Translations under genes and position numbers: made by a program
The notes under the pieces: model-generated
Databases searched by the model: none
Told to the model about the DNA's origin: nothing
The model's input: only the letters and a program-made list of their open reading frames with translations
NCBI RefSeq assembly: GCF_019688735.1
Contig: NZ_JAIFYA010000001.1
Coordinates: forward strand, 310,001 to 374,000
Reading direction: 5' to 3'
Source: Thermosulfurimonas sp. F29
GTDB lineage: Bacteria; Desulfobacterota; Thermodesulfobacteria; Thermodesulfobacteriales; Thermodesulfobacteriaceae
Length of the DNA: 64,000 nucleotides
Shown here: positions 1 to 10,184 of the stretch, one piece after another
Layout: every line of letters begins with the position of its first letter
Numbering within the stretch: the stretch's first letter is position 1

Positions 1-2
1 CT

Positions 3-521
3 CTGATTTTTCCGGTCCTGGGGCCCACGGCCTTTCTCATCTTCTACTCCCCGGCCCGCACCATGGCCTGGCCCCGAAACTGCATCCTGGGACACCTCAC
101 CGCCCTCCTGTGCGGGGTCCTCATACACCTGATTCTGGTTTATTTCTTTCCCGGCGCACTTTTCGGGGGCAAGCTCACCCTGGTCGAGGTAATAGGGGCC
201 AGTGCCGCCATGGCCCTCTCCGCCCTGATCATGGTCTTTGCTCGCATACTCCATCCCCCTGCCGCCTCCACCGCCATGATGGCCGCCACCGGCTACTTCA
301 CCTCCGTGGATCGGGTTCTGGGGCTCGCCCTATCCCTGGTGGTCCTTTCCCTGGAAGGGGTGTTGCTTCACCGGATCGCCGGCGTGGAATACCCCTGGTG
401 GAGGGAACCCAACGAGGAAGAGGATCTTCCCATCCGCACCAAACTGGGGGAACTGACCCCGCCCCCGGCGGAAGACCCCTACCGGCGGATGGCCCACCGC
501 CTGGCCACCCGCCGGGATTGA
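3..521 (+). CDS. HPP family integral membrane protein (5' end outside window)
   Basis: The open frame is already running at the left edge and ends at the TGA at 519-521, so the N-terminus is missing. The visible part has the family signatures: a 'LGPTAFLIF' segment at the edge, 'PRNCILGH', and the 'HPPAAST' motif that names the HPP family, followed by further hydrophobic segments and a charged C-terminal tail of about 45 residues. HPP proteins are small inner-membrane proteins; some plant and cyanobacterial members are linked to nitrite transport, but no substrate can be assigned here. An in-frame ATG at 63 falls inside the conserved part and is not the true start. It converges on dnaK with only 4 bases between the stop codons and no visible terminator. 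Confidence 0.85.
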   Translation: MIFPVLGPTAFLIFYSPARTMAWPRNCILGHLTALLCGVLIHLILVYFFPGALFGGKLTLVEVIGASAAMALSALIMVFARILHPPAASTAMMAATGYFTSVDRVLGLALSLVVLSLEGVLLHRIAGVEYPWWREPNEEEDLPIRTKLGELTPPPAEDPYRRMAHRLATRRD

Positions 522-525
522 TTTT

Positions 526-2460
526 CTACTTCATCTCCTCGAAGTCGGCGTCAATGACCTCGTCCCCTCCGCCCTTTTTCTCCTCCCCGGAGGACCCGGT
601 CTCCGCCGCACCGGAGGCCCCGCCGGCCTGAGATCCGGTTTGCTTGTAAACCATCTCCGCCAGGCGATAGGACACCCTGGTCAGCTCGTCCGTGGCCCGA
701 CGAATGGCCTCAGGATCGGTGCCCTCCATGGCCTTGCGGAGCTCGGCGATCTTCTCCTCCACCTGCTTGCGAAGATCCTCGGGCACCTTGTCCCCGAGGT
801 CCTTAAGGGACTTTTCCGTGGAGTAGATGAGGCTGTCGGCCTGGTTGCGCGCCTCGGCCAGCTCCCTGCGCCGGCGGTCCTCCTCGGCATGGGCCTCGGC
901 CTCCTTGATGATGCGCTGAATCTCCTCCTCGGAGAGCCCGGAGGAGGGCTTCACCACGATGGACTGCTCCTTACCGGTGCCCAGATCCTTGGCGGTCACA
1001 TGGAGAATCCCGTCGGCGTCTATGTCAAAGGTGACCTCGATCTGAGGCACCCCCCGCGGAGCCGGCGGAATACCCACCAGCTCGAAACGGGCAATGCTCT
1101 TGTTGTCCGCGGCCATGGGGCGCTCGCCCTGCAATACATGGATGGTGACCGAGGTCTGGTTGTCCGCCGCGGTGGTAAAGATCTGGCTCTTGCGGGTGGG
1201 AATGGTGGTGCCCCGGGGGATGATCACCGTAAAGACCCCACCCAGGGTCTCGATCCCCAGGGAAAGCGGCGTCACATCCAGCAGCAGCACATCCTTCACC
1301 TCGCCCTTGAGCACCCCGGCCTGGATGGCCGCCCCCATGGCCACCACCTCGTCGGGGTTGACCCCCTTGACCGGTTCCTTGCCGAAGATCTCCTTGACCT
1401 TCTGCTGCACCCGGGGCATCCGGGTCATGCCCCCCACCAGGATCACCTCGTCGATGTCCTGCGGGGTCACCCCGGCATCCTTCATGGCGATCCGGCAGGG
1501 CTCCTCGAGTCGGTCAATGAGGTCCTCCACCAGGGCCTCGAGTTTGGCCCGGGTGAGCTTCATCACCAGGTGTTTCGGACCGGAGGCGTCCGCGGTGATG
1601 AAGGGGAGATTGATCTCGGTCTCGGTCACGGTGGAAAGCTCGATCTTGGCCTTCTCCGCGGCCTCCTTGAGCCGCTGGAGGGCCATGCGGTCCTGGCGCA
1701 GGTCGATCCCGTGTTCCTTTTTGAATTCCTCGGCAATGTAGTCCACGATGCGCATGTCGAAGTCCTCACCGCCGAGGAAGGTGTCCCCGGAGGTGGCCTT
1801 TACCTCGAAGACCCCCTCGCCGATCTCCAGGATGGAGATGTCGAAGGTTCCGCCTCCCAGGTCGAACACCGCCACCGTGCCCTCTTTCTTCTTGTCCAGC
1901 CCGTAGGCCAGGCAGGCCGCCGTGGGCTCGTTGATGATCCGGAGCACATTGAGGCCGGCGATACGGCCGGCATCCTTGGTGGCCTGGCGCTGGGTGTCGT
2001 CAAAGTAGGCCGGAACGGTGATGACCACATCCTTGACCGGCTGCCCCAGGTACTCCTCCAGGTCCTCCTTGATCTTGCGGAGAACCATGGCCGAGATCTC
2101 CGGCGGACTGTAGCGCTTGCCCCGCACCTCCACATGCGCGTCTCCGTTGGGCGCCTTAACGATCTTATAGGGCACCTTTTTCATCCACTCCTGCACCACG
2201 GGATCCTCGTACTTGCGCCCCATCAGGCGCTTGATGCCGAAGATGGTGTTCTCGGCGTTGGTGATGGCCTGCCGCTTGGCCAGCATCCCCACCAGGATCT
2301 CCCCGCTCTCCTGAAAGGCCACCACCGAGGGCGTGGTCCGGGTGCCTTCCCGGTTGGGGATTACCTCCGGCTCCCCACCCTTGAGGATGGCCACGCAGGA
2401 ATTGGTGGTGCCGAGGTCGATTCCCACTATGGGTCCGGTCGCCTTTTCCTTATCCGCCAT
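526..2460 (-). CDS. dnaK: Chaperone protein DnaK (Hsp70)
   Basis: ATP-dependent cytoplasmic chaperone that works with GrpE and DnaJ. The 644-residue product has the full Hsp70 plan: '[10 protein letters not shown]' at residues 14-23 starts the nucleotide-binding domain, the 'DLGGGTFD' phosphate loop lies near residue 200, the hydrophobic interdomain linker '[13 protein letters not shown]' near 392 leads into the substrate-binding domain, and an alpha-helical lid ends in the acidic tail '[12 protein letters not shown]'. Length is normal. It overlaps the grpE stop by 11 bases, which implies translational coupling in an hrcA-grpE-dnaK operon. dnaJ is not next to it: the next gene is the convergent HPP gene. 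Confidence 0.98.
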   Translation of the reverse strand: MADKEKATGPIVGIDLGTTNSCVAILKGGEPEVIPNREGTRTTPSVVAFQESGEILVGMLAKRQAITNAENTIFGIKRLMGRKYEDPVVQEWMKKVPYKIVKAPNGDAHVEVRGKRYSPPEISAMVLRKIKEDLEEYLGQPVKDVVITVPAYFDDTQRQATKDAGRIAGLNVLRIINEPTAACLAYGLDKKKEGTVAVFDLGGGTFDISILEIGEGVFEVKATSGDTFLGGEDFDMRIVDYIAEEFKKEHGIDLRQDRMALQRLKEAAEKAKIELSTVTETEINLPFITADASGPKHLVMKLTRAKLEALVEDLIDRLEEPCRIAMKDAGVTPQDIDEVILVGGMTRMPRVQQKVKEIFGKEPVKGVNPDEVVAMGAAIQAGVLKGEVKDVLLLDVTPLSLGIETLGGVFTVIIPRGTTIPTRKSQIFTTAADNQTSVTIHVLQGERPMAADNKSIARFELVGIPPAPRGVPQIEVTFDIDADGILHVTAKDLGTGKEQSIVVKPSSGLSEEEIQRIIKEAEAHAEEDRRRRELAEARNQADSLIYSTEKSLKDLGDKVPEDLRKQVEEKIAELRKAMEGTDPEAIRRATDELTRVSYRLAEMVYKQTGSQAGGASGAAETGSSGEEKKGGGDEVIDADFEEMK

Positions 2461-3049
2461 TTTCCTTTACCTCCTCCCCGGAATTATTCTCTTGTCTGGT
2501 CGCCGGGCGCTTGGCCACCGCCACCAGGGCCGGCCTGAGCACCCGGTCGTGAAGCCTGTATCCCTTCTGATAGACCCTCACCACCGTGCCCTCCGGATGT
2601 TCCTCGGTCTCCTCCACATGGAGGGCCTCGTGGTGGTGAGGATTGAAGGCCTCACCCAGAGCCACCTCGAACTGGGTGAGCCCGAACTTCTCCATGGCGG
2701 AGATGAGACCCTTGAGCGTCAGCGCCACCCCCTCCACCAGACTCCTGGCCTCGCCGGACTTCTCCGCCGCCTCAAGCGCCCGCTCCAGGTTGTCCACCGA
2801 GGGCAAAAGCTCCCGAAACACATTTTCCAGGGCGTACCGGTAAAACTCCTCCTTCTCCCGCTTGAAGGTCTTCTTCAGATTCTCCACCTCCGCCGCGTAG
2901 CGCAGGGCCCGCTCCTTCCAGGTCTTCACCTCCTCCTGAAGCCGCTCCCACTCCTCCCGCGGGACCTCGATCTTTTCCTCGCGTACGCCTTCTTCCGGAG
3001 TTTTTTCCGCGGTTTCCGTCTTTTCGGGCTTTTCTTCCACCGGTATCAT
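2450..3049 (-). CDS. grpE: Nucleotide exchange factor GrpE
   Basis: Cytoplasmic co-chaperone that releases ADP from DnaK. The 199-residue product starts with a charged, disordered, Glu/Lys-rich segment (residues 1-35), continues as a long coiled coil (about 35-85, '[19 protein letters not shown]') and ends in the beta-wing domain with the family signature '[13 protein letters not shown]' and '[17 protein letters not shown]'. The length is typical. It sits 53 bp downstream of hrcA and overlaps dnaK by 11 bp, so the three genes form one minus-strand operon. Confidence 0.97.
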   Translation of the reverse strand: MIPVEEKPEKTETAEKTPEEGVREEKIEVPREEWERLQEEVKTWKERALRYAAEVENLKKTFKREKEEFYRYALENVFRELLPSVDNLERALEAAEKSGEARSLVEGVALTLKGLISAMEKFGLTQFEVALGEAFNPHHHEALHVEETEEHPEGTVVRVYQKGYRLHDRVLRPALVAVAKRPATRQENNSGEEVKENGG

Positions 3050-3102
3050 GACTTCTCCTCACCTGAAACGAACTTTTTGTTTCGGCTAGGGGAAAGTTAA
3101 GT

Positions 3103-4128
3103 TCAGGAGGAGAGCTTGTCCAGTCTCCGGGAGAGTTCCCGGGCGGCGAAGTCCACGAGAGGAATGAGGCGGGCGTAGGCCATCCGCACGGGGCCCACTA
3201 TGGCCACCCCTCCCACCGGCACCTCGCGATAGGTGTAGGAGGCCACGATGGCCCCGCACTTCCTGAAGGGACAGCGCGGACCGGGTTCTCCGATGAGAAC
3301 CTGGGGGGTACGGGCCTCGAGACAGCGGTCAATGAGTTGAAGGAGTAGCCTCTTTTCCTCAAAGGCGTGAAGGATCTCCCGCAGACGATCAAGGTCCTGG
3401 AATTCCGGAAGGTCCAGCAGCCTCCCCAGACCCTCTACCACCGGTTCCTCGGAACTTTCCGAAAGCATCCGGAAGAGTTCCTCGAGCACGCCTTTCTCGT
3501 ATTCCAGCTCCGAGGAAAGGACCTCCCGGAGCTCCCGAAGGGTAAGCCCGGGAAGTCTCTGATTGAGAAGTCCGGCCAGGGCCTCCAGTCTGCGCACCGG
3601 AAAGTCCCCCGGGACCCTGAAGACCCGGTGAATGACCATGCCCGAGGCGCTCACCGCCACCGCGAGCACCACCCCCTCGGAAAGGGGCACGAAGTCGATC
3701 TTCACCAGTTTCTCAAACTCGAGTTTGGGCGTGGTGACGATCACCGGAAACCCGGAGAGGTCCGAGAGGATGTTGCTCACGGTGCGCAGGAGCATTTCCC
3801 AGCTCTCGGTCTCCGCTTCCCGGGAGAGACGACTTTCAATGAGGAGGGCGGTCTCCTCGGGGAGGGGTTCCGGTTCGAGGAGGTGTTCCACATAGTAGCG
3901 GAAACCCTCCTCGGTGGGGATGCGTCCGGCCGAGGTGTGGGGCTGGGTGAGGAGCCCGAGATCCTCGAGATCGGCCATGACATTGCGAATGGTGGCCGGG
4001 GAAAGCGGGGGACGAAAGCGTTTAGCCACGGTGCGGGAACCCACCGGGGCCGCGGTCTCTATGTACTCCTCCGTTACCAGGGAGAGGACCTTCTCGTGGC
4101 GCTCGGAAAGACCGTAGGCCGCCTTCAT
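3103..4128 (-). CDS. hrcA: Heat-inducible transcription repressor HrcA
   Basis: Repressor of heat-shock operons; it normally binds CIRCE operators and depends on GroESL. The protein has the N-terminal winged helix ('[25 protein letters not shown]') with the DNA-recognition segment '[18 protein letters not shown]', then the dimerisation/GAF-like domain. The frame is open from a TTG at 4164, but I prefer the ATG at 4128 (341 residues), because family members start a few residues before 'LSER' and a GGA-type ribosome site precedes it. It is the first gene of hrcA-grpE-dnaK. Oddity: I cannot find a CIRCE palindrome (TTAGCACTC-N9-GAGTGCTAA) in the upstream region. Confidence 0.95.
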   Translation of the reverse strand: MKAAYGLSERHEKVLSLVTEEYIETAAPVGSRTVAKRFRPPLSPATIRNVMADLEDLGLLTQPHTSAGRIPTEEGFRYYVEHLLEPEPLPEETALLIESRLSREAETESWEMLLRTVSNILSDLSGFPVIVTTPKLEFEKLVKIDFVPLSEGVVLAVAVSASGMVIHRVFRVPGDFPVRRLEALAGLLNQRLPGLTLRELREVLSSELEYEKGVLEELFRMLSESSEEPVVEGLGRLLDLPEFQDLDRLREILHAFEEKRLLLQLIDRCLEARTPQVLIGEPGPRCPFRKCGAIVASYTYREVPVGGVAIVGPVRMAYARLIPLVDFAARELSRRLDKLSS

Positions 4129-4190
4129 CGCTTCCACTATGGCGCAGAGGTTCTGCCCGGTCAAGGTCTGGCGACAGCCGTCATCCTTTT

Positions 4191-4196
4191 TATAAT
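4191..4196 (+). promoter_or_regulatory. Candidate -10 element (TATAAT) in the hrcA/htpX divergent region
   Basis: The AT-rich core of the 156-bp divergent region (4187-4212) contains an exact TATAAT on the plus strand, facing htpX. No good -35 hexamer lies 16-18 bases upstream. The same AT-rich patch read on the minus strand gives TATAAA-type boxes facing hrcA, so this is probably the shared promoter zone of both units. Between it and htpX lies a GC-rich inverted repeat (GGACC at 4220-4224 with GGTCC at 4246-4250, and an alternative CCCCGG/CCGGGG pairing), which could structure the htpX leader. Confidence 0.4.
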
Positions 4197-4266
4197 TTTA
4201 AAACGAATTGTAAGGGATTGGACCCCGGGCCCTCCCGCGGGGGAAGGTCCGGGGATATCCTTACAG

Positions 4267-4276
4267 AAGGAGGTGA
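4267..4276 (+). promoter_or_regulatory. Ribosome binding site of htpX, full anti-SD match
   Basis: AAGGAGGTGA is a ten-base match to the 16S rRNA 3' end and lies 8 bases before the ATG at 4285. It decides the htpX start; the frame is open far upstream only as a shadow of hrcA. Confidence 0.85.
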
Positions 4277-4284
4277 TCGGAAAC

Positions 4285-5157
4285 ATGAGTACCAATACGC
4301 TTAAGACCTTCGTATTGCTGGCCGCGCTCACCGCCCTTTTCGTGGTGGTGGGTGATCTGATAGGGGGCCGTTCCGGGGCCACGGTGGCTCTCTTCATGGC
4401 CTTCTTCATGAACTTCTTCGCCTACTGGTTCTCGGACAAGGTGGCACTGGCCATGAGCGGGGCCCGACCCGTGGCCGAACACGAGGACCCGGAACTTCAC
4501 GCCCTGGTGGCGGATCTGGCCCGACGGGCGGGTCTCCCCAAGCCCAGGGTCTACATGATCCCTACCGAAACCCCCAACGCCTTCGCCACCGGGCGCAACC
4601 CCTCGAACGCCGCCGTGGCGGTCACCGCGGGAATAAGAAGGCTCCTTTCCCGGGACGAACTGGAGGGGGTTCTGGCCCACGAGCTCGCCCACATCCGCAA
4701 CCGGGACATCCTCATCTCCTCCATCGCCGCGGTGATAGCCGGAGCCATTTCCTACCTGGCCTACATGGGACAGTGGGCCCTCTTCTGGGGCGGGCTGGGG
4801 GGTGACGACGAGGATCGGGGGAATCCGCTGGCGCTGATCGGGGCGCTGCTGGCCATTATTCTGGCCCCTCTGGCCGCCACGCTGATCCAGCTCGCCATAA
4901 GTCGCAGCCGGGAGTACCTGGCCGACGCCACCGGCGCCCGGATCTGTCGCTGTCCCCTCTCCCTGGCCCGGGCCCTGGAGAAGCTCGAGGCCTGGAATCG
5001 GCAACTTCCCATGCAGGTCAATCCGGCCCAGGCCCAGATGTTCATCGTAAATCCCCTCTCCGGAGACACCCTGGTGCGGCTCTTCTCCACCCACCCGCCC
5101 ATTGAAGATCGGGTAGCCCGACTCAAAGAAATGGCCCTGAGGAGTGAATACTATTGA
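4285..5157 (+). CDS. htpX: Membrane zinc metalloprotease HtpX
   Basis: M48B peptidase of the inner membrane, involved in membrane protein quality control with the active site in the cytoplasm. The 290-residue product has two N-terminal hydrophobic segments (about 9-27 and 31-48), the zinc-binding motif 'HELAH' at 132-136, two more hydrophobic segments (about 142-165 and 180-205), and the third-ligand motif 'SREYLADA' after them. The start is fixed by a perfect ribosome site at 4267-4276 and matches the family's usual N-terminus. The next gene, another M48 peptidase, starts inside its stop codon (TTGA overlap), so the two are co-transcribed. Its position divergent from hrcA fits a stress role. 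Confidence 0.96.
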   Translation: MSTNTLKTFVLLAALTALFVVVGDLIGGRSGATVALFMAFFMNFFAYWFSDKVALAMSGARPVAEHEDPELHALVADLARRAGLPKPRVYMIPTETPNAFATGRNPSNAAVAVTAGIRRLLSRDELEGVLAHELAHIRNRDILISSIAAVIAGAISYLAYMGQWALFWGGLGGDDEDRGNPLALIGALLAIILAPLAATLIQLAISRSREYLADATGARICRCPLSLARALEKLEAWNRQLPMQVNPAQAQMFIVNPLSGDTLVRLFSTHPPIEDRVARLKEMALRSEYY

Positions 5158-6140
5158 AAAAACATCTGATTCTGGGCCTTCTGGCCCTCATTCTTTCGGC
5201 CTGTGCGGTACAGACCGGACCCCCGGTAGCCCGGGAGGAGCTCTCCCGGGCCCGGGAGGAGATTTGGCTGGTAAAGCTCAGGGAATACCTGCGCTGTGAA
5301 AGACGGGTGGGGACCGTCCTGGTGCGTCTCCTCCCCGTAACCGAACACCGGGCCCCCCATCCGTGGTTTCTGGTCAAGGTCATCGACCTGGGACACTCTC
5401 CTCCGGAGCTCGATCGCGCCCTTTCCCGAATTTACCGGGAAAACCTTCCGGAACGGGGCTACCTGGTGACCTTCGTGCATCCGGAAATAGCCCGCCAGGG
5501 ACTGAGCCCCGGAATGATCATCCGGCGCCTGGAAACGCGCCGTCTGACCCTCGGCCGTCCGGTAAACCTCGTCCTCTCCGACGGACAGAACCTGGCCCTG
5601 GTGCCCCCGGTGGTCAACACCGACCCGGTGGACTTCCGCATCGTGGACGCCACCGAACCCAACGCCTGGGTGACCCCGGAGAACCGCATGTATGTGACCA
5701 CGGCGCTCTGTCGGGTGCTTCCGGACGACGCGGAACTGGCCGCGGTGGTGGGACACGAACTGGCCCACCTCAAACGCGGACACCTCCGTAAAAAAATGAT
5801 CCTTCTCAGCCTTCGCAATCTCCTGGGAATCGGAGTCCAGGCCCTGGGAGGTCCAACGGCCAGTGACATATACCGTCTGGGGGCGAACTTCGCCCTTCTC
5901 AAGTTTTCCCGGGATCAGGAACGGGAGGCCGACTTTTACGGCCTTTGGTATGTCTACAGGGCCGGTTACGACCTGGATCGGGCCGCACGGGTCTGGGTGC
6001 ACCTGGCCGCGGTGCTCCCCCAGGGGCCTCCCTCCATTCTCTCCGATCACCCCTCCACCGCCGAGCGCCTGGCCCGGATCCGGAAGATCGTGGCGGCCAT
6101 AAAGTCCGGAAAAACCTTCGAGGAACTCAAGGACCGTTGA
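5154..6140 (+). CDS. M48 family metallopeptidase, predicted lipoprotein
   Basis: Predicted periplasmic zinc metallopeptidase anchored as a lipoprotein. The signal peptide is short and ends in a lipobox 'LSAC' with Cys17; a 'HELAH' zinc motif lies at residues 201-205, and the downstream 'QEREADFYG' supplies the third zinc ligand. This resembles the catalytic half of BepA/LoiP-type peptidases but has no TPR domain. The N-terminal domain (20-170) is not recognised. Start is a TTG that overlaps the htpX stop (TTGA). It is followed after 1 base by msbA, suggesting an envelope-maintenance operon. Confidence 0.88.
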   Translation: MKKHLILGLLALILSACAVQTGPPVAREELSRAREEIWLVKLREYLRCERRVGTVLVRLLPVTEHRAPHPWFLVKVIDLGHSPPELDRALSRIYRENLPERGYLVTFVHPEIARQGLSPGMIIRRLETRRLTLGRPVNLVLSDGQNLALVPPVVNTDPVDFRIVDATEPNAWVTPENRMYVTTALCRVLPDDAELAAVVGHELAHLKRGHLRKKMILLSLRNLLGIGVQALGGPTASDIYRLGANFALLKFSRDQEREADFYGLWYVYRAGYDLDRAARVWVHLAAVLPQGPPSILSDHPSTAERLARIRKIVAAIKSGKTFEELKDR

Positions 6141-6141
6141 G

Positions 6142-7866
6142 GTGACCTCTCCCTTTGCCTTCCTCACCAGGGTTCTGCGCTTCCTGAAACCTTACTGGTC
6201 CTATGTGGCCCTGGCTCTCCTTTTCTCCCTGCTGGCCTCCCTCACCTCCGGCGGGATCGCCTGGCTGGTCAAACCGGTGATGGACGAGGTCTTCATCGCC
6301 AAAAACTACCTCTACCTCAGGCTTTTACCCCTGGGGGTGATCGCGTTCTTCGGGGTTCGGGGAGTGGCCTCCCTGCTTCAGGCCTACTTCATGCGAGCGG
6401 CTTCCCTGCGCATGGTAAACGATCTGCGCGTGGAACTTTACCGGAAACTCATCCACCTGCCCCTGGCCCACTTCGAGCGGGACGGTTCCGGACGCAACCT
6501 CTCCCGCGTCCTCAACGACACCCTGGTCATAGAACCCATCCTGAGCAATGTTTTTCAGGTCTTCCTTCTCGAAGGGTTCAACGCCCTGGTGCTCCTTGCG
6601 GTGGCCTTTTCCCGGAGTCTTAAGCTCACCTTGGTTTCGCTTCTGGTGCTCCCGGCCATTGCTTACGGGGGGCAGTATCTTTCCCGGAAGGTGCGACGCC
6701 ACCGCCGACGGGCCCAGCGGACCATAGGCGAACTCACCCATCGTCTCACCGAAACCTTTACCGGGCTCCGGGAGGTCAAGGTTTACGGACGGGAGTCCGG
6801 AGTCCTCAAGCTCTTTCGTCGGGAGATCGACCGCTACGCCGGTTTTCTTCTGAAGATCACCAAGTACCGGGAGGGTTCCAAGAGCCTGGTGGATGTGATG
6901 ACCGGGGTCGGCGGGGCGATGATCATCGCCCTGGGGGGGTATCTCATCGTGAGGGGCGAGCTCAGCCCGGGGGCCTTTTTCTCGGTCCTTACCGCCATAC
7001 TCATGCTTTTCACCCCCATTCGGAAGATGGCCCGGGCCTACACCGGTCTTTCCGATGCCCAGGCGGCCTGGGAGCGGCTGGAGGAGGTCCTGCGACTTCC
7101 CGAGGAAAGAGGCGGAACGCACCGGGCCCGACCTCTCCGGGAGGGAATCCGGTTCGAGGGGGTCTCCTTTCGTTATCCCGGGGCCGCGGAGTGGGCCCTT
7201 AAGGACCTCGATCTGGAAATACCCGTGGGGCGGGTCACGGCCCTGGTGGGTCCCAGCGGGGCCGGAAAGTCAACGCTGGCCGCCCTCATCCCCCGGTTTT
7301 ACGATCCCACCGAGGGCCGCATACTGTGGGACGGGATGGATCTGCGGGAGTTCGACCTGGAGTCCCTGCGCGGTCACATAGGACTGGTATCCCAGGAGAT
7401 CGTGATCTTCAACGCCACGGTGGCGGAGAACATCGCCTTCGGCGACCCGGGGGCCTCCCGCACGGCCATAGAAGAAGCCGCCCGTCTGGCCAACGCCCAC
7501 GAATTCATCGAAAAACTCCCGCAGGGCTACGACACCCTTCTCGGGGAGGGCGGGGTATCCCTTTCCGGGGGGCAGAAACAGCGCCTGGCCATCGCCCGGG
7601 CCATCCTGAGAAATCCCTCCCTCCTGATCCTGGACGAGGCCACCAGCCAGCTCGATCCCCTTTCCGAGCGACTGGTTCAGGAAGCCCTTTCCCGTCTCAT
7701 GCGGGGGCGCACCACCCTGGTGATCGCCCACCGGATCTCCACCATTACCGGGGCGGACAAGATCGTGGTGCTGGAGCGGGGAAGGAAGGTGGCCGAGGGA
7801 CGCCATCAGGAGCTCCTCGCCACCTCCCCCCTTTACCGGAAATTGTACCGACTCTTTCAGGGATAA
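6142..7866 (+). CDS. msbA: Lipid A / lipid export ABC transporter, MsbA family
   Basis: Homodimeric half-transporter that flips lipid A core or other lipids across the inner membrane. The 574-residue product has a six-helix transmembrane domain (about 10-310) followed by an ATPase domain: Walker A 'GPSGAGKST' at 370-378, ABC signature 'LSGGQ' at about 474, Walker B 'LLILDEA' at about 494, and the switch His in 'VIAHRIST'. The length is that of MsbA (about 580). The start is a GTG directly after the previous stop. Substrate assignment is by family only; other type I exporters have the same plan. It converges on katG with a 6-base gap and no visible terminator. Confidence 0.88.
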   Translation: MTSPFAFLTRVLRFLKPYWSYVALALLFSLLASLTSGGIAWLVKPVMDEVFIAKNYLYLRLLPLGVIAFFGVRGVASLLQAYFMRAASLRMVNDLRVELYRKLIHLPLAHFERDGSGRNLSRVLNDTLVIEPILSNVFQVFLLEGFNALVLLAVAFSRSLKLTLVSLLVLPAIAYGGQYLSRKVRRHRRRAQRTIGELTHRLTETFTGLREVKVYGRESGVLKLFRREIDRYAGFLLKITKYREGSKSLVDVMTGVGGAMIIALGGYLIVRGELSPGAFFSVLTAILMLFTPIRKMARAYTGLSDAQAAWERLEEVLRLPEERGGTHRARPLREGIRFEGVSFRYPGAAEWALKDLDLEIPVGRVTALVGPSGAGKSTLAALIPRFYDPTEGRILWDGMDLREFDLESLRGHIGLVSQEIVIFNATVAENIAFGDPGASRTAIEEAARLANAHEFIEKLPQGYDTLLGEGGVSLSGGQKQRLAIARAILRNPSLLILDEATSQLDPLSERLVQEALSRLMRGRTTLVIAHRISTITGADKIVVLERGRKVAEGRHQELLATSPLYRKLYRLFQG

Positions 7867-7872
7867 CTTCCG

Positions 7873-10059
7873 CTACCACCACCTTAGATCGAAACGATCC
7901 AGGTTCATGACCTTGGTCCAGGCGGACACGAAGTCGTGCACGAACTTCTCCGCCGCGTCGTCGGCGGCGTAGACCTCCGCTATGGCCCGCAGTTGAGGGT
8001 GGTACCCGAAGACCAGATCCGCCCGGGTGGCCTCCCACTTCTTCTCTCCCGAGCGTCGATCTCGCCCCTCAAAGAGCGTGGCCTCCTCGTTAACCGGTAG
8101 CCATTCCGTGTTCGGATCGAGCAGGTTCACGAAAAATTCGTTGGTGAGGGTCCCGGGGCTCTTCGTGAAAACACCGTAGGGGGTCTCTCCCCAGTTGGCG
8201 TTAAGGACCCTGAGTCCGCCCACCAGAACGGTCATTTCCCGCGCGGAAAGGGCCAGCTGGGCCGCCTTTTCCACCAGCCATTCCTCGGTGGCCAGATCCG
8301 TGGGGTCGCGATCCAGAGCGTGATAGTTGCGGAACCCGTCGGCCACCGGTTCGATGAGGGTGTAGAACTGGACATCTATCTGGTCTTCCCGGGCGTCGGT
8401 GCGACCGGGATAAAAAGGTACCTCCACCTCGAATCCCGCGCGGCGGGCCGCCTCCTCCACCGCGGCCGAGCCTCCGAGAACGATAAGATCCGCGAGGGAG
8501 ATTCGTTTCCCGTCCCTGCGGCCGGTGTTGAAGTCCCGCTGGATCTCCTCCAGCACCCCGAGCACCCGATCCAGCCTCTCGGGCATGTTGACCTCCCACT
8601 TCCGCTGAGGGGCGAATCTTATTCGGGCCCCGTTGGCTCCGCCCCGATAGTCGAAGACCCGAAAGGTGGAGGCCGAGGCCCAGGCCACATAAACCAGATC
8701 CGTCAGGGAAAGTCCCGAGCCCAGGAGTCGTTCCTTCAGCACCTCGAGGTCCTCCCTTTCCACGAGATCGTGATCCACCGGGGGCACGGGATCCTGCCAC
8801 ACAAATTCCTCCTCCGGGACCTCTGGCCCCAGGTACCGCGTGCGCGGACCCATGTCCCGGTGGGTGAGCTTGAACCAGGCCCGGGCGAAGGCCTCCTGAA
8901 ATTCCTCGGGATTTTCGAGAAAACGGCGGGCGATGCGAGCGTAGTCCGGATCGAACTTGAGGGCCAGATCCGTGGTGAGCATCCCGGGGCGATGTTTCCT
9001 TTCGGGATCGTAGGCGTCGGGCACGGTCTCCGGGGCGTCCTTGGCCACCCACTGATGGGCCCCGGCCGGACTGCGGGTGAGCTCGTATTCGTAGGTGAAG
9101 AGGTTTTTCAGAAAAAGCATGGTGAACTTTACCGGTTGCTGGGTCCAGGTCAGCTCGAGACCGCTGGTGAAGGTGTCCGGGCCTTTACCCTCTCCGCAGG
9201 AGTTCTTCCAGCCCAGCCCCTGTTCCTCCAGGGAAGCCCCGCTGGGCGAAGGCCCCAGACAATCCGGTCGGCCCTTTCCGTGACACTTGCCCACCGTGTG
9301 TCCCCCGGCGATGAGGGCCACGGTTTCCTCGTCGTTCATACCCATGAGACCGAAGACCATGCGGATCTCTCTGGCCGCGGCCAGGGGGTCGGGGTTCCCT
9401 CCCGGTCCCTCGGGATTTACATAGATGAGCCCCATCTGGGAGGCAGCCAGGAACCCCTGAATTCCTCCGGTGTCGGTGCGTCTTCGGTCCTCGAGCCAGA
9501 CCTCCTCCGGTCCCCAGTCGGTGTAGTCGTCCGGCTCGTAGGCGTCCACGCGCCCCCCACCGAATCCCAGCAGCTTGAATCCCATGGACTCCAGGGCCAC
9601 ATTGCCCGCCAGGATCAGAAGGTCGGCCCAGGAGAGCCGTCGTCCGTACTTCCTCTTTACGGGCCACAGAAGGCGAATGGCCTTGTCCAGGTTCACATTG
9701 TCAGGCCAGTCTATCCGCGGGGGAAGCCTCAGAAGCCCCCGATTGGCCCCTCCCCTTCCGTCTCGAAGACGATAGGATCCCGCGCTGTGCCAGGCCAGCC
9801 TCACGAAAAGCGGGCCGTAGTGCCCGAAGTCCGCCGGCCACCATTCCTGAGAACGGATCATGAGCTCCCGGAGATCCCTCTTAACCGCCTCGTAATCCAG
9901 CTTCTCAAACTCGGCCCGATAGTCGAATTCCGGCCCGTAAGGATTCTCCTCCGGAGGAAAAGCCCGCAATACCCGCAGATCCACCTGCTGCGGGAACATC
10001 TCCTTGAAGTACCGAACCCTCTTCCTGGGCCTTCTTACCTCGATCTCCTTCTTCCCCAT
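7873..10059 (-). CDS. katG: Catalase-peroxidase KatG
   Basis: Bifunctional heme enzyme that removes H2O2. The 728-residue protein has the duplicated peroxidase fold of the family. Distal Arg87, Trp90 and His91 are in '[10 protein letters not shown]', and the residues of the Met-Tyr-Trp adduct are all present (Trp90, Tyr213 in 'GLIYVNPEG', Met241 in 'GMNDEE'). The proximal heme ligand is His254 in 'AGGHTVGK'. So full catalase activity is expected. It is a single gene with its own promoter (see 10101-10129). KatG genes are often transferred laterally, but base composition here matches the neighbours. For a likely anaerobe it points to exposure to oxygen or peroxide. Confidence 0.97.
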   Translation of the reverse strand: MGKKEIEVRRPRKRVRYFKEMFPQQVDLRVLRAFPPEENPYGPEFDYRAEFEKLDYEAVKRDLRELMIRSQEWWPADFGHYGPLFVRLAWHSAGSYRLRDGRGGANRGLLRLPPRIDWPDNVNLDKAIRLLWPVKRKYGRRLSWADLLILAGNVALESMGFKLLGFGGGRVDAYEPDDYTDWGPEEVWLEDRRRTDTGGIQGFLAASQMGLIYVNPEGPGGNPDPLAAAREIRMVFGLMGMNDEETVALIAGGHTVGKCHGKGRPDCLGPSPSGASLEEQGLGWKNSCGEGKGPDTFTSGLELTWTQQPVKFTMLFLKNLFTYEYELTRSPAGAHQWVAKDAPETVPDAYDPERKHRPGMLTTDLALKFDPDYARIARRFLENPEEFQEAFARAWFKLTHRDMGPRTRYLGPEVPEEEFVWQDPVPPVDHDLVEREDLEVLKERLLGSGLSLTDLVYVAWASASTFRVFDYRGGANGARIRFAPQRKWEVNMPERLDRVLGVLEEIQRDFNTGRRDGKRISLADLIVLGGSAAVEEAARRAGFEVEVPFYPGRTDAREDQIDVQFYTLIEPVADGFRNYHALDRDPTDLATEEWLVEKAAQLALSAREMTVLVGGLRVLNANWGETPYGVFTKSPGTLTNEFFVNLLDPNTEWLPVNEEATLFEGRDRRSGEKKWEATRADLVFGYHPQLRAIAEVYAADDAAEKFVHDFVSAWTKVMNLDRFDLRWW

Positions 10060-10100
10060 GTGCTTCTCCTTTAAGTTAGATTAATTTTAATTTAAAAAAA

Positions 10101-10129
10101 ATTCTGCCTCATGACACGACCGCTGTCAA
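10101..10129 (-). promoter_or_regulatory. Candidate sigma-70 type promoter of katG
   Basis: On the minus strand, TTGACA (complement of 10124-10129) and CAGAAT (complement of 10101-10106) are separated by 17 bases, about 40 bases before the katG ATG at 10059. Between the promoter and the start is a very AT-rich run (10074-10100, minus strand 'TTAAATTAAAATTAA') that loosely resembles a PerR/Fur-type operator; the match to the PerR consensus is poor, so this is only a hint of peroxide control. Confidence 0.6.
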
Positions 10130-10184
10130 GCTTGAAATATGCTGCGACGAAAAATTGTTCAAATTAAAGGAAGGTTATGCAAAT

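Noticed and set aside
640-2538. 632-codon open frame antisense to dnaK
   Set aside because: It mirrors dnaK in a GC-rich gene, has low-complexity Leu/Gly/His-rich composition and no family pattern. The same holds for long antisense frames in katG, gatA, leuA, acs, yidC and the amt genes.
3367-4284. Upstream extension of htpX by about 300 codons
   Set aside because: That stretch is the complement of hrcA. The perfect ribosome site at 4267-4276 and the family N-terminus fix the start at 4285.
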